A DNA stretch of 64,000 bases from Chitinibacter tainanensis DSM 15459 (GTDB lineage Bacteria; Pseudomonadota; Gammaproteobacteria; Burkholderiales; Chitinibacteraceae), in assembly GCF_000429785.1 (NCBI RefSeq), contig NZ_KE386953.1, positions 62,001-126,000 of the forward strand, written 5' to 3'. Under the pieces are notes generated by a model that ran no database searches, was not told the DNA's origin, and saw only the letters and a program-made list of their open reading frames with translations. The translations under genes and the position numbers were made by a program. Position 1 is the first letter of the stretch. Every line of letters begins with the position of its first letter. This document shows, one piece after another, positions 1 to 8,338 of the stretch.

Positions 1-109
1 CGTGCGCCACAGAACTTTGGCGATCGAGGGCGTGCAATTTCACCCCGAGTCGATCTTGACCGAACACGGGCATAAGATGCTCGAGAATTTCCTAAAAGAA
101 TGGGCGTAA
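1..109 (+). CDS. trpG: Anthranilate synthase glutamine amidotransferase subunit, C-terminal end (partial)
   Basis: Only the last 35 residues are present, read from base 2 to the TAA at 107-109. They include GVQFHPES, the class I glutamine amidotransferase segment that carries the His and Glu of the catalytic triad, followed by a short helical tail ending in KEWA. TrpG supplies ammonia to TrpE for the first step of tryptophan synthesis. The assignment to TrpG rather than another class I amidotransferase rests on trpD and trpC following on the same strand. The rest of the gene lies off the left edge. Confidence 0.85.
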   Translation, partial: VRHRTLAIEGVQFHPESILTEHGHKMLENFLKEWA

Positions 110-119
110 AGCCAGCCTC

Positions 120-144
120 AAGCCGACCCTAGGTCGGCTTCTTT
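120..144 (+). terminator. Hairpin between trpG and trpD
   Basis: A perfect 9-bp stem (AAGCCGACC / GGTCGGCTT, loop CTA) is followed by CTTT. It resembles a weak intrinsic terminator or processing site. Because trpD begins only 29 bases further on, it may reduce rather than stop read-through. The short T tract makes full termination uncertain. Confidence 0.5.
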
Positions 145-172
145 ACGACCAACAATAAAACAAGGAATTACG

Positions 173-1204
173 ATGATCACCATCCAAACCGCACTGAACC
201 GCCTGATCGACAATAACGAACTGTTTTACGATGAAATGCTGCACCTGATGCGGCAAATCATGTCGGGCGAAATGACCCCGGCACAAATCGCCGCCCTGCT
301 GATGGGCCTGCGCACCAAAGTTGAAAGCGTGTCCGAAATCGCCGCTGCTGCCACCGTGATGCGCGAGTTTTCGACCAAAGTGGCGGTGCAAGATGGCCGG
401 CACTTGGTCGACACCTGTGGCACCGGCGGCGATGGCGCGCATACGTTTAATATCTCGACTTGCTCGGCCTTCGTGGCCGCTGCGGCGGGTGCGAAAGTGG
501 CCAAACATGGCGGCCGCTCGGTGTCGTCGAGCTCTGGCTCGGCCGATGTACTCGAAGCCTTTGGCGTGAATCTGAATCTGACCGCAGAACAAGTTGGCCA
601 GTGTATTGATCAGGTCGGCCTCGGTTTTATGTTCGCACCTAACCATCACAGCGCGATGAAATACGTTGCGCCAGTGCGCAAAGAGCTGGGCGTACGTACC
701 ATCTTTAATATCCTTGGCCCGCTCACCAACCCAGCCGGTGCGGATAATCAGGTGATGGGCGTATTCCACCCAGATCTGGTCGGTATTCAGGCACGGGTGC
801 TCAAACAACTGGGCTCTAAGCATGTGCTTATTGTGCACGGCAAAGACGGGCTGGATGAGATCTCGATCAGCACCCCAACCATGATTGCCGAGCTGAAAGA
901 TGGCGACATCGTTGAATACGAATTCGATCCTCGTGATCTCGGCTTTAGTCTGGCCGACAGCAAAGCGCTGTACGCTGGCACCGCACAAGAATCCAAAGCC
1001 ATTATCGAAGGCATTCTGGCTGGCAGCCTCAGCGGCCCTTGTCGCGATATCGTGCTGCTGAATGCCGGTGCCGCGATCTACGCTGCCAATTTGGCGGTAA
1101 CGCTCGAAGACGGCATCAACGCCGCGCACGAAGCACTGGCCAGCGGCGCCGCCAAAGCCAAACTTGACGCCCTCGTATCGTTCACACAAGGCCTAGCCAA
1201 GTAA
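173..1204 (+). CDS. trpD: Anthranilate phosphoribosyltransferase
   Basis: This 343-residue protein transfers the phosphoribosyl group of PRPP to anthranilate, the second step of tryptophan synthesis. The glycosyltransferase family 3 signatures are all present: GTGGD at residues 83-87 followed by NIST (PRPP and phosphate binding), [18 protein letters not shown] (anthranilate and PRPP site) and GPLTNPA. The length matches the family. The ATG at 173 has AAGGA seven bases upstream. The stop overlaps the start of the next gene (TAATG), so the two are translationally coupled. It follows trpG and precedes a GFA-family gene and trpC. Confidence 0.97.
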   Translation: MITIQTALNRLIDNNELFYDEMLHLMRQIMSGEMTPAQIAALLMGLRTKVESVSEIAAAATVMREFSTKVAVQDGRHLVDTCGTGGDGAHTFNISTCSAFVAAAAGAKVAKHGGRSVSSSSGSADVLEAFGVNLNLTAEQVGQCIDQVGLGFMFAPNHHSAMKYVAPVRKELGVRTIFNILGPLTNPAGADNQVMGVFHPDLVGIQARVLKQLGSKHVLIVHGKDGLDEISISTPTMIAELKDGDIVEYEFDPRDLGFSLADSKALYAGTAQESKAIIEGILAGSLSGPCRDIVLLNAGAAIYAANLAVTLEDGINAAHEALASGAAKAKLDALVSFTQGLAK

Positions 1205-1566
1205 TGGAAAACCGGCGCACTTACCACGGCAGCTGCCATTGCGGCGCGGTGAAGTTTCGCATCAGCTCGCCTGAAATCAGCTCGGGCGTACGCTGCAATT
1301 GCTCGATCTGCCAGCGCAAAGGTGCGCTGATGACGCCGTATATTTATTCACCGGCAGAATTAGTGATCGAAGCCGGCACCGAGCAATTGAGCGTGTATCA
1401 ATTCGGTACAGGCGTGGCGAAGCATTATTTCTGCAAGGTATGCGGGATTTATCCATTCCACCAAACCTTGCGCAAGGCTGGGTATTACCGCGTAAATGTG
1501 GGCTGTATCGATGGTCTAGAGCCCCTGACTATGCCCGTTGAAGTCTTCGACGGCCGCAGCCTTTAA
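1204..1566 (+). CDS. GFA-family zinc protein (DUF636/CENP-V fold) inside the trp operon
   Basis: The 120-residue product has the cysteine pattern of the glutathione-dependent formaldehyde-activating (GFA) fold: CHCG near residue 11, CNCSIC near residue 31 and FCKVCG near residue 78, which bind structural and active-site zinc. Its ATG overlaps the trpD stop (TAATG) and trpC follows after 20 bases, so it is co-transcribed with tryptophan genes. The family is broad and most members have no proven substrate. I would not infer formaldehyde metabolism or a role in tryptophan synthesis from the sequence. Family call firm, function unknown. Confidence 0.88.
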   Translation: MENRRTYHGSCHCGAVKFRISSPEISSGVRCNCSICQRKGALMTPYIYSPAELVIEAGTEQLSVYQFGTGVAKHYFCKVCGIYPFHQTLRKAGYYRVNVGCIDGLEPLTMPVEVFDGRSL

Positions 1567-1586
1567 TCTACCTTTGAGTACGAAAA

Positions 1587-2390
1587 ATGTCCGACATCCT
1601 AAAAAAAATCTGGGCCACCAAGTTTGAAGAAGTGGCTGCCGCGAAAAAACTCATCCCGCTCGCGGAAATCCGTGCGCAAGCCGAGGCCAATCGCGATCTG
1701 CGCGACTTTGTGGGCGCAATTCAGGCCAAACATGCAGCCGGTAAAGCGGGCGTGATTGCTGAAATCAAAAAGGCCAGCCCATCCAAAGGCGTGATGCGTG
1801 ATCCGTTTGTGCCGGCCGAGATTGCCCCCGATTACGCCGCCCATGGCGCGGCGTGTTTGTCGGTGCTGACCGATGTGCAGTATTTTCAGGGCCACGCCGA
1901 TTACCTGAAAGCCGCCCGTGCGGCCTGCACGCTGCCGGCGCTGCGCAAAGACTTTATGGTCGATGAATATCAGTTTTATGAGGCGCGCGCCTGGGGTGCG
2001 GACTGCATTTTGCTGATTGCCGCCGAGCTGGATGTAAAACAGATGCAGGATTTTGAAGCGCTGGCGCACAGCCTGGGTATGGCGGTGCTGGTGGAAGTAC
2101 ACAATGCGCAAGAGCTAGATGCCGCACTCACGCTCAAAACCCCGCTGCTGGGCGTGAATAACCGCAATTTGCGCACTTTTGAAGTGAGCCTGCAAACCAC
2201 CATCGATCTATTGCCACAAATCGTGGCCGATGGCCGCATTGCCGTGTGCGAAAGCGGTATTCACACCGCGGCTGACGTGCAATTGATGCGCGATCACAAT
2301 GTACACACCTATCTGGTGGGCGAAGCGTTTATGCGCCAGCCGTCACCGGGCGCGGGCCTGGCTGGCTTGTTTGATCCGGTTTACGGCTAA
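1587..2390 (+). CDS. trpC: Indole-3-glycerol phosphate synthase
   Basis: The 267-residue single-domain TrpC closes the indole ring of CdRP to give indole-3-glycerol phosphate. Diagnostic (beta/alpha)8-barrel motifs are visible: [10 protein letters not shown] (substrate phosphate and catalytic Lys region), [24 protein letters not shown] and CESGI. It is not fused to TrpF. It closes the visible trp segment, and a 49-bp palindromic repeat begins 14 bases after its stop. Confidence 0.97.
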   Translation: MSDILKKIWATKFEEVAAAKKLIPLAEIRAQAEANRDLRDFVGAIQAKHAAGKAGVIAEIKKASPSKGVMRDPFVPAEIAPDYAAHGAACLSVLTDVQYFQGHADYLKAARAACTLPALRKDFMVDEYQFYEARAWGADCILLIAAELDVKQMQDFEALAHSLGMAVLVEVHNAQELDAALTLKTPLLGVNNRNLRTFEVSLQTTIDLLPQIVADGRIAVCESGIHTAADVQLMRDHNVHTYLVGEAFMRQPSPGAGLAGLFDPVYG

Positions 2391-2404
2391 TACTCACTCT
2401 ACCT

Positions 2405-2453
2405 GGGTATTGCTCCATAGGCATTGCTATTGATTGCCTGCAGAGCAATACCC
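2405..2453. repeat. 49-bp palindromic repeat, copy 1 (after trpC)
   Basis: Perfect 11-bp terminal arms (GGGTATTGCTC / GAGCAATACCC) enclose a 27-base interior with a second short inverted repeat (AGGC / GCCT). It lies between the converging trpC and the Gly/Ser-rich gene. It is one of at least ten copies in this window that share the 49-base length and internal register. Confidence 0.85.
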
Positions 2454-2489
2454 TCGATTGGCACTAGCAAAGACGGCGACAAATCGCAC

Positions 2490-2981
2490 TTAACCTTTGC
2501 CGCTACCGCCACTTTTACCCCCGCCTTTACCCCCGCCTTTACCACCACCATCGCCGCCCCCTTTCCCGCCACTGTCGCCACCGCCTTTACTGCCGCCCTC
2601 ACCTCCGCTTTTGCCCCCTTGGCTGCTGCCGCTACTGCTGCTCCCACTATTACTGCCGCTGCCTTTGCCGCTGTCGCCGCTACCACTTTTGCCGCTGCTC
2701 TCGCCGCTGGCTGTTTTGCCCGTACTATCGTTGCGGCTACTGTGGCTAAAGCCGCTATCGTCGGCGCCACTGCGATGGCTGCTGCTGTCTTCGCTGGTGG
2801 CAGTTTTGGTGCGCAGGCCGCCATGATCGTCATTGGCATCATGGCTAACCGGATCATCGCTAGGCTTTACAGTGCCGGCGGTACGGGTGGCGGAATCGTC
2901 GCCAGCTGGATCATCGGCGCCAGCGGCATAGAGTTGGCTGCTTAAACACAGCACCAGCATTGTCAGTAAGGTGCGCGGCAT
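2490..2981 (-). CDS. Secreted Gly/Ser/Lys-rich low-complexity protein
   Basis: The 163-residue product starts at the ATG at 2981, which has a GGAG seven bases upstream. An in-frame upstream extension has no such site. The first 19 or so residues (MPRTLLTMLVLCLSSQLYA) form a Sec signal peptide. An Asp/Thr/His-rich segment follows, and from about residue 75 to the end the chain is almost entirely Gly, Ser and Lys in short irregular repeats (GGGKGGGKGG-like). No domain is recognised, and such a chain should be disordered and positively charged towards the C terminus. The opposite strand is also open here, but that reading encodes only Pro/Leu or Ala/Thr repeats without a plausible start. Function unknown. 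Confidence 0.6.
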   Translation of the reverse strand: MPRTLLTMLVLCLSSQLYAAGADDPAGDDSATRTAGTVKPSDDPVSHDANDDHGGLRTKTATSEDSSSHRSGADDSGFSHSSRNDSTGKTASGESSGKSGSGDSGKGSGSNSGSSSSGSSQGGKSGGEGGSKGGGDSGGKGGGDGGGKGGGKGGGKSGGSGKG

Positions 2982-3113
2982 GGTGTTACTCCAACAATAG
3001 ACATGCTCTGCCTTAGCGAAGATCGGTGCGCTCGCCCAGCCCGATGTGGCCGAGCAGTTGATCAGCGGCAAAACAGTCGTTGGGTATCAGGCTGGCTTCA
3101 GCCTTAGCTGCGT

Positions 3114-4415
3114 TTAGCGGTCAGCCGGCTGCAGGAGTTGCGCTTGCAAAGCGGCAATGGTGTCGCTCGACAAGCCCAGCACTTCACGCAGATAGCGCGG
3201 CATATTGCCGGCCTGCTTTTTTACTTCGTGCATGGCGGTTTTCAGATAGGCGGCCTGTACGCCCAGAATGGCCGTTAGCGTCTCGCTGCTGGCCCCTGCG
3301 GCGCAGGCCTGCGCGATCAGCGGGGCGTATTTGCCGCGGATAGCGGCATCGCTCAGTAGATAATCCCGCAGAATACTTTCATGCGGCACGCCCAGCGCCG
3401 AGAGCAGCAACACCATGGCCCAGCCGGTGCGATCTTTGCCGGCAGTGCAATGCACTAAGGCGGGGTATTGCCCGCCAAGGCTTAAATTAGTTAGCCACTG
3501 GGCATATACCTGCTGCACCGCCGGGTTGGCGACGAGCTCGCGATACAAGTCATGCATCATGGCCGCCGCGCGGCCCTCGCCCAGTAACGCTTCGAGCTGC
3601 GCAGGTTGCGCCAGTAATTGCGGCACGCTGCAGGCCGTGGCTTGCGCGGTGGCCGCCAAAACATCGCAGTGGGTGTCGCTCACGCCACGAAAGTGCGGAT
3701 TAGGTGCCTGCGCTCGCTCGGCGGCTGAGCGCAAATCCCAAATCGAGCGGATTTGCAGCGCGGCGAATTCAGCGCAGACTGGGTCAACGGCCTGTAGCTG
3801 CTCACTGCGAAACAGCAGCCCGGCACGAATCTGCCGGCCATCTGCCGTTTTAAGCCCGCCCAAATCACGCAAATTAGCCAAGCCCGGCACCGCTACCTGC
3901 GGGCGCGCGCGGGTAGCGCGCTGGCTGGCGCGCTGCTGGCGGAAAAATTCACCGAGCAAGGCGGCCGACTCGGCGCCGCCGGGGCCAGCTTGGATACAGG
4001 TGTGATGATTGAGCTGCGGGCTGGCAAAGGGGTTGATGACGCTGCCGGCCGCGCCGGTTTTGGCATCGGCAGTGGCATACACCACCCGCCGCACCCGGGC
4101 GTGCAAGATGGCGCCGGCACACATAATGCAGGGCTCCAGCGTCACAAAAAGCTCGCATTCGCTCAGGCGATAATTGCCCAGCTGCTTGGCCGCGGCGCGT
4201 AGCGCCAGCATTTCGGCATGGGCGCTTGGGTCGTTCATCGCCAATGGCTGATTATGCGCGGCGGCAATCACCTCGCCCCGATACACCACCACCGCGCCCA
4301 CCGGCACCTCACCGTGCTGCGCCGCTTGGGCCGCCTGCGCCAGCGCGGCCTGCATAAATGCAGCATCCGCCTGCGGATTGGGGGAAGTCAGTGGGGATTT
4401 ATCGTGCGCGGCCAT
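3114..4415 (-). CDS. tadA: tRNA adenosine deaminase fused to a tyrosine/lipid phosphatase-like domain
   Basis: A single uninterrupted frame joins two enzymes. Residues about 15-155 are a TadA deaminase, which converts A34 to inosine in tRNA-Arg: HAE (zinc His66, proton-shuttle Glu68) and EPCIMC (zinc Cys96 and Cys99). Residues about 175-433 resemble the Y_phosphatase3/LipA-type phosphatases: NLRDLGG, IRAGLLFRSEQL, WDLRS and the P-loop HCTAGKDRTG with nucleophile Cys323 and Arg329. I chose the ATG at 4415, which has AAGGG upstream. A start at 4445 would add ten residues but has no ribosome site. TadA alone is usually 150-180 residues. A 49-bp palindromic repeat lies in frame at 3463-3511 and encodes about residues 303-318, just before the P-loop. 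It sits downstream of recN on the same strand. Confidence 0.9.
   Translation of the reverse strand: MAAHDKSPLTSPNPQADAAFMQAALAQAAQAAQHGEVPVGAVVVYRGEVIAAAHNQPLAMNDPSAHAEMLALRAAAKQLGNYRLSECELFVTLEPCIMCAGAILHARVRRVVYATADAKTGAAGSVINPFASPQLNHHTCIQAGPGGAESAALLGEFFRQQRASQRATRARPQVAVPGLANLRDLGGLKTADGRQIRAGLLFRSEQLQAVDPVCAEFAALQIRSIWDLRSAAERAQAPNPHFRGVSDTHCDVLAATAQATACSVPQLLAQPAQLEALLGEGRAAAMMHDLYRELVANPAVQQVYAQWLTNLSLGGQYPALVHCTAGKDRTGWAMVLLLSALGVPHESILRDYLLSDAAIRGKYAPLIAQACAAGASSETLTAILGVQAAYLKTAMHEVKKQAGNMPRYLREVLGLSSDTIAALQAQLLQPADR
3463..3511. repeat. 49-bp palindromic repeat inside the coding sequence of the TadA-phosphatase fusion
   Basis: The copy begins GGGTATTGCC and ends ATACCT. Its first 23 bases match the intergenic copy at 33313-33361 at 21 positions, and bases 14-21 (CAAGGCTT) match the copy at 9403-9451 in the same register. 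It is translated on the minus strand as VYAQWLTNLSLGGQYP, directly before the phosphatase P-loop, and the reading frame stays open. Confidence 0.75.
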
Positions 4416-4508
4416 CCGGTCAGCCCTTGAAATCAGGCCGACCATGATACCGCAAATGGGCCGTTGCGCTGTGCTGGCCGCTAGATGCGGCCACGATCCA
4501 GCAAGTAC

Positions 4509-6179
4509 TTAGCCCGCGACTGCCACCTGCCCCAGCATTTCGGCCGCGTGCTGGCGAGTGGTGTCGGTGATTTCCAGCCCGCCCAGCATGCGGGCGATTT
4601 CTTCGATCCGCTCGGCGTGGCTCAGTTGGCTTATGCTGCTGCGCACGCCATCTTTGGCTTGAGCTTTGGCGACCTGCAGATGCGTACGGCCGCAGGCGGC
4701 CACTTGCGGCAGATGGGTAATACACAGCACTTGCCGGCTCTGGCCCAATTCAGACAATAAGCGCCCCACAATCTCGGCCACCCGTCCGCCGATACCGACA
4801 TCCACTTCATCGAAAATCAGCGTGGGGACATTCGCCACCTGGCTAGTTACCACTTGCAGCGCCAAGCTGATGCGCGACAGCTCGCCGCCCGAGGCCACTT
4901 TGGCCATCGGCCGCAAGGGGGATGCCGGGTGATTGGCGGTTTGCAACTCGATTTGCTCCAGGCCAAAGGCCGCCGGCTGGGTTTGCGGCAGCAATACCAC
5001 TTCGCAGCGGCTACCGGCCAGCGCCAGCGTCTGCATTTGCTCGCTCACTAATTTAGATAGCTGCTTGGCCGCCTTGGCGCGTTTGGCCGAGAGCTGCTCG
5101 GCCGGGCGGCGGTAATCTTGCTCGGCCTGCACCACTTGTTTGCGCAGCGCATCCAGCCCTTCTTCACCTCCCAGCTCGGCCAGCCGCGCTTGCCAATCGG
5201 CCAGCTGCTCGGGCAGCAAGCTGGGGTCAATCCGGTATTTGCGCCCGGCGCGGTAAATGGCATCCATGCGCGCTTCCACTTCCCCGAGGCGCTCCGGGTC
5301 TAATTCCAGCCTATCGGCATATTGGCGCAAGCTACTCACCGCTTCGGCCAGTTGCGCCTCGGCGCCGGCCAGCTGCTCCAGCGTATCGTGAATCGATGGA
5401 TCAAAATCGGCTAGCTTGCCCAGCTGATGCGCCACGGTGGCCAGCCAGCTCTGGCAGTTTTCGTCGCCATCCGATAAGGCGGTCAGGCCATATTGCACCC
5501 CATCAATCAGGCTGGCGGCGTGGTGCAGGCGTTTATGCTCGGCCTGTAGCTCGGCCCATTCGCCCTCTTGCAGCGCCAGCTGGCTGATTTCATCGATTTG
5601 CCATTGCAGGCGCTCGCGCTCGGCTTCAAAGCGCTCGGCATTTTGCTCGGCCGATTGCAGCTCATTGGCCAGCGCGTGCCAATGCTGATAACGCTGGCTC
5701 ACCTGCCGCACCAGCTCGGTGGCGCCCGCGTAGGCATCCACCAGCTCGCGCTGCGCTTCGTGACGCAAGAGCGATTGATGCGCATGCTGGCCATGAATAT
5801 CCACCAGCCCTTCACCCAGGCTTTTGAGCTGCGCCAGCGTGGCGGGGCTGCCATTGATAAACGCGCGCGATTTGCCGCTGGCGTCGATAATGCGGCGAAT
5901 CAACAGCAGCTCGCCCTCATCGCTAAAGCCCTGCTCGGCCAGCCATGCGCTGGTTTTCGCGACGGCGCTGATATTGAATTCGGCGCTGATTTCAGTGCGC
6001 TCGGCACCGTGGCGCACCACGCCCGCATCGGTGCGCTCGCCCAGTAATAAGCCCAGCGCATCGATAATGATGGATTTGCCCGCGCCGGTCTCGCCGGTGA
6101 GCACGGTTAATCCGCTGGCGAAATCCAGATCTAGCTCGCGAACGATCACGAAATCACGTAAATGCAAAGCAGAGAGCAT
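4509..6179 (-). CDS. recN: DNA repair protein RecN
   Basis: A 556-residue SMC-like ATPase used in double-strand break repair. The N terminus has the Walker A GETGAGKS (about residues 29-36), the centre is a long coiled-coil-forming region rich in Glu, Gln and Ala, and the C-terminal ATPase lobe has the signature VASGGELSRISLAL and Walker B LIFDEVDVGIGG. Length fits the family. The ATG at 6179 (MLSALHLRDF) matches the usual RecN start; an in-frame GTG 15 bases upstream is possible but less likely. nadK lies upstream and the tadA fusion downstream, all on the minus strand. Confidence 0.97.
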   Translation of the reverse strand: MLSALHLRDFVIVRELDLDFASGLTVLTGETGAGKSIIIDALGLLLGERTDAGVVRHGAERTEISAEFNISAVAKTSAWLAEQGFSDEGELLLIRRIIDASGKSRAFINGSPATLAQLKSLGEGLVDIHGQHAHQSLLRHEAQRELVDAYAGATELVRQVSQRYQHWHALANELQSAEQNAERFEAERERLQWQIDEISQLALQEGEWAELQAEHKRLHHAASLIDGVQYGLTALSDGDENCQSWLATVAHQLGKLADFDPSIHDTLEQLAGAEAQLAEAVSSLRQYADRLELDPERLGEVEARMDAIYRAGRKYRIDPSLLPEQLADWQARLAELGGEEGLDALRKQVVQAEQDYRRPAEQLSAKRAKAAKQLSKLVSEQMQTLALAGSRCEVVLLPQTQPAAFGLEQIELQTANHPASPLRPMAKVASGGELSRISLALQVVTSQVANVPTLIFDEVDVGIGGRVAEIVGRLLSELGQSRQVLCITHLPQVAACGRTHLQVAKAQAKDGVRSSISQLSHAERIEEIARMLGGLEITDTTRQHAAEMLGQVAVAG

Positions 6180-6289
6180 GGCAGTACCCGGCACAAACAG
6201 AACGAGCGTTCACTTTAGGGCAAGATGCCGGGCAGGACAAGAGGCAAACGCGCGGCTGTGGGGCTTTCGCCGCAACCACGCGTGATGAA

Positions 6290-7165
6290 TTACAGCAGCT
6301 TCTCGCCCCAGCGCAGTTTGGCGCGCAGCATATCGTAATAGCTGTAGCCATGCGGGTGCAGGATGCGCAGCGAATTGGTATAGCGGCGGATCAGCACCCG
6401 ATCCATCTCGCGCAATTCGAAATCCGATTGGTTATCAAAATACACCCGCGCATCTTGGCCGCGGGTGAGCAAAAAAGCGACCTGGGCATTTTCCGACACC
6501 ACAATCGGCCGGTTGGATAATGATTGTGGGCAGATCGGCACCAGCGTAATGGCCGGTAAGGCCGGGTGCAAAATCGGGCCGCCCGAGGCCAGCGCATAGG
6601 CGGTGGAGCCGGTGGGTGTAGAGACCACCAAGCCATCCGAGCGCTGGCTGTACACAAACTGGTTATCAACAAAAATCTCGAATTCGATCATCGAGCCGAT
6701 CGAGCCGCGGCTAAACACCACATCGTTGAACGCCAGCGAGGTATTCACCGTCTGCCCGTCGCGCAAAATGCTGGCTTCCAGCAAGATGCGCTCTTCGGGG
6801 ATAAACTGGCCGGCCAGCATATTGGGCACGGCGGTTTCCATTTCATGCAGCGGCAGATCGGTCATAAAGCCCAGCCGGCCCTGATTGATACCCATAAGGG
6901 GTATGCGATAGGGAGCCAATAAACGCGCCACCGACAGCATGGTACCGTCGCCACCCATCACAATTACCAGATCGGCCAGCTTGCCGATATGGCCGCGTTC
7001 AACGCGCTGATAATGCTCGATGCAGTGTTCGCGGGCGATGTCCTGCTCGATCAGCACCTTTACCCCGCCCTCATCCAACAGGCGCGCCAAGCGCAAAATC
7101 GGCTCGCCGAGCGCAGGGGTATTCAGGCGGCCAACGAGGGCGATGGTTTTAAATAGGCTGTGCAT
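6290..7165 (-). CDS. nadK: NAD kinase
   Basis: The 291-residue enzyme phosphorylates NAD to NADP. Family motifs are GGDGTML (catalytic Asp), GINQGRLGFM and STPTGSTAYALASGGPIL. I chose the ATG at 7165 (MHSLFKTIALVGR), because NadK normally starts just before the first beta strand; an upstream ATG at 7195 would add ten residues. It is transcribed divergently from hrcA and sits 110 bases upstream of recN. Confidence 0.96.
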   Translation of the reverse strand: MHSLFKTIALVGRLNTPALGEPILRLARLLDEGGVKVLIEQDIAREHCIEHYQRVERGHIGKLADLVIVMGGDGTMLSVARLLAPYRIPLMGINQGRLGFMTDLPLHEMETAVPNMLAGQFIPEERILLEASILRDGQTVNTSLAFNDVVFSRGSIGSMIEFEIFVDNQFVYSQRSDGLVVSTPTGSTAYALASGGPILHPALPAITLVPICPQSLSNRPIVVSENAQVAFLLTRGQDARVYFDNQSDFELREMDRVLIRRYTNSLRILHPHGYSYYDMLRAKLRWGEKLL

Positions 7166-7288
7166 AATCTTGAATATTTGGTGCGTCAGCCGCATTAATA
7201 CACCGAAGAGCAGGTAAAATCCAGCCTGACGCGCGCCTGTGCGCTGTTGTTGCCGTCCAATCTGCCGTTTTGTGACTCTAGCCGTGCC

Positions 7289-8290
7289 ATGCTTCTGAAC
7301 GACCGCTCACAGATTTTGCTTAAAACGCTCGTCGAGCGTTATATCGCCGAAGGCCAGCCTGTCGGCTCGAAGGCTTTGTCGCAGTTTTCCGGCCTGGAAG
7401 TCAGCAGCGCCACCATCCGCAATGTGATGGCCGAGCTGGAAACGCTAGGCCTGGTGGCCAGCCCGCATACCTCGGCCGGCCGCATTCCCACCGCGCAAGG
7501 CTACCGGCTGTTTGTCGATACCTTGCTGGCGGTGCAGCCGCTGGGCCATGTGCAGATCAACGCCCTACCGAACGACAACCCGCAGCACAGCATTCAGGCC
7601 GCCTCGCAGCTTTTATCGCAGCTGACCAATTTTGCCGGCGTGGTGATGACGCCCAAGCGCAGCGAGCTCACGCTCAAGCAAATCGAATTTCTGCCATTGG
7701 CCGAAAAGCGCGTGCTGCTGATTTTGGTGACCAGCGATGGCGATGTGCAAAACCGTATTGTGCAAACCGAGCGGCACTTTAGCCCCACTGAACTGGCCAC
7801 CGCGGCGCAGCTCTTAAACGAGCATTGCGGCGGCAAAACCCTTGCCAATTTGCTGAGCTGGCTGCAAAGCGACGTCATCCGCGTGAAGCAAGACCTCACC
7901 AGCCTGATGAACGCCGCCGTAGCCATGAGCCATGGTTTGCAAAGCGAACACATGGTGATCGCCGGCGAGCATCAGCTACTGGGCCTGCATGATTTCTCGG
8001 GCGATATGCAGCGCATGCGCCAGCTGTTTGAACTTTTCGAGCAGAAAACCGCCCTACTGCAATTGCTGGAGCAAGGCCACCGCGCCGACGGCGTACAGAT
8101 TTATATCGGCGCCGAAGCCGGCATTGCCCCGCTGGATGAATGCTCGGTGATTACCGCCCCGTATCAGGTCAATGGCGAAGTCGTCGGCACGCTGGGCGTG
8201 ATCGGCCCCACCCGCATGGCCTATGAACGGGTGATCCCCATCGTGGATATCACCGCCAAATTACTGACGACCGCGCTATCCAACCCCTAG
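7289..8290 (+). CDS. hrcA: Heat-shock repressor HrcA
   Basis: The 333-residue protein is the repressor that binds CIRCE operators upstream of groESL and dnaK operons. It starts MLLNDRSQILLKTLVERYI, the typical N-terminal winged helix, and continues with SSATIRNVMAELE (recognition helix) and the SPHTSAGRIPTAQGYR loop. The GAF-like ligand region and the C-terminal GVIGPTRMAYERVIPIVD are present. The ATG at 7289 is preferred over an in-frame TTG at 7247, which would add 14 uncharacteristic residues. I saw no CIRCE inverted repeat in this window, so its targets lie elsewhere. Confidence 0.96.
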   Translation: MLLNDRSQILLKTLVERYIAEGQPVGSKALSQFSGLEVSSATIRNVMAELETLGLVASPHTSAGRIPTAQGYRLFVDTLLAVQPLGHVQINALPNDNPQHSIQAASQLLSQLTNFAGVVMTPKRSELTLKQIEFLPLAEKRVLLILVTSDGDVQNRIVQTERHFSPTELATAAQLLNEHCGGKTLANLLSWLQSDVIRVKQDLTSLMNAAVAMSHGLQSEHMVIAGEHQLLGLHDFSGDMQRMRQLFELFEQKTALLQLLEQGHRADGVQIYIGAEAGIAPLDECSVITAPYQVNGEVVGTLGVIGPTRMAYERVIPIVDITAKLLTTALSNP

Positions 8291-8338
8291 CGCGGCCCCC
8301 AAACCGGCGCCCACGGCGCCACTAACCAAGAATTGCTC

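Noticed and set aside
143-1189. Long minus-strand open frame opposite trpD
   Set aside because: It is the reverse shadow of a gene with full family motifs and has no ribosome site or recognisable product.
2424-2945. Plus-strand frame of Ala/Thr- and Pro-rich repeats opposite the Gly/Ser-rich gene
   Set aside because: Its repeats are the complement of the Gly/Ser repeats, and only the minus strand has a signal peptide and GGAG start.
3030-3112. Short minus-strand frame after tadA ending GERTDLR
   Set aside because: It has about 30 codons, no start codon or ribosome site, and is likely chance.
6885-6910. TACCC-ATAA-GGGGTA in nadK, resembling the repeat ends
   Set aside because: It encodes the conserved NAD kinase motif IPLMGINQG, so the similarity is due to coding constraint.
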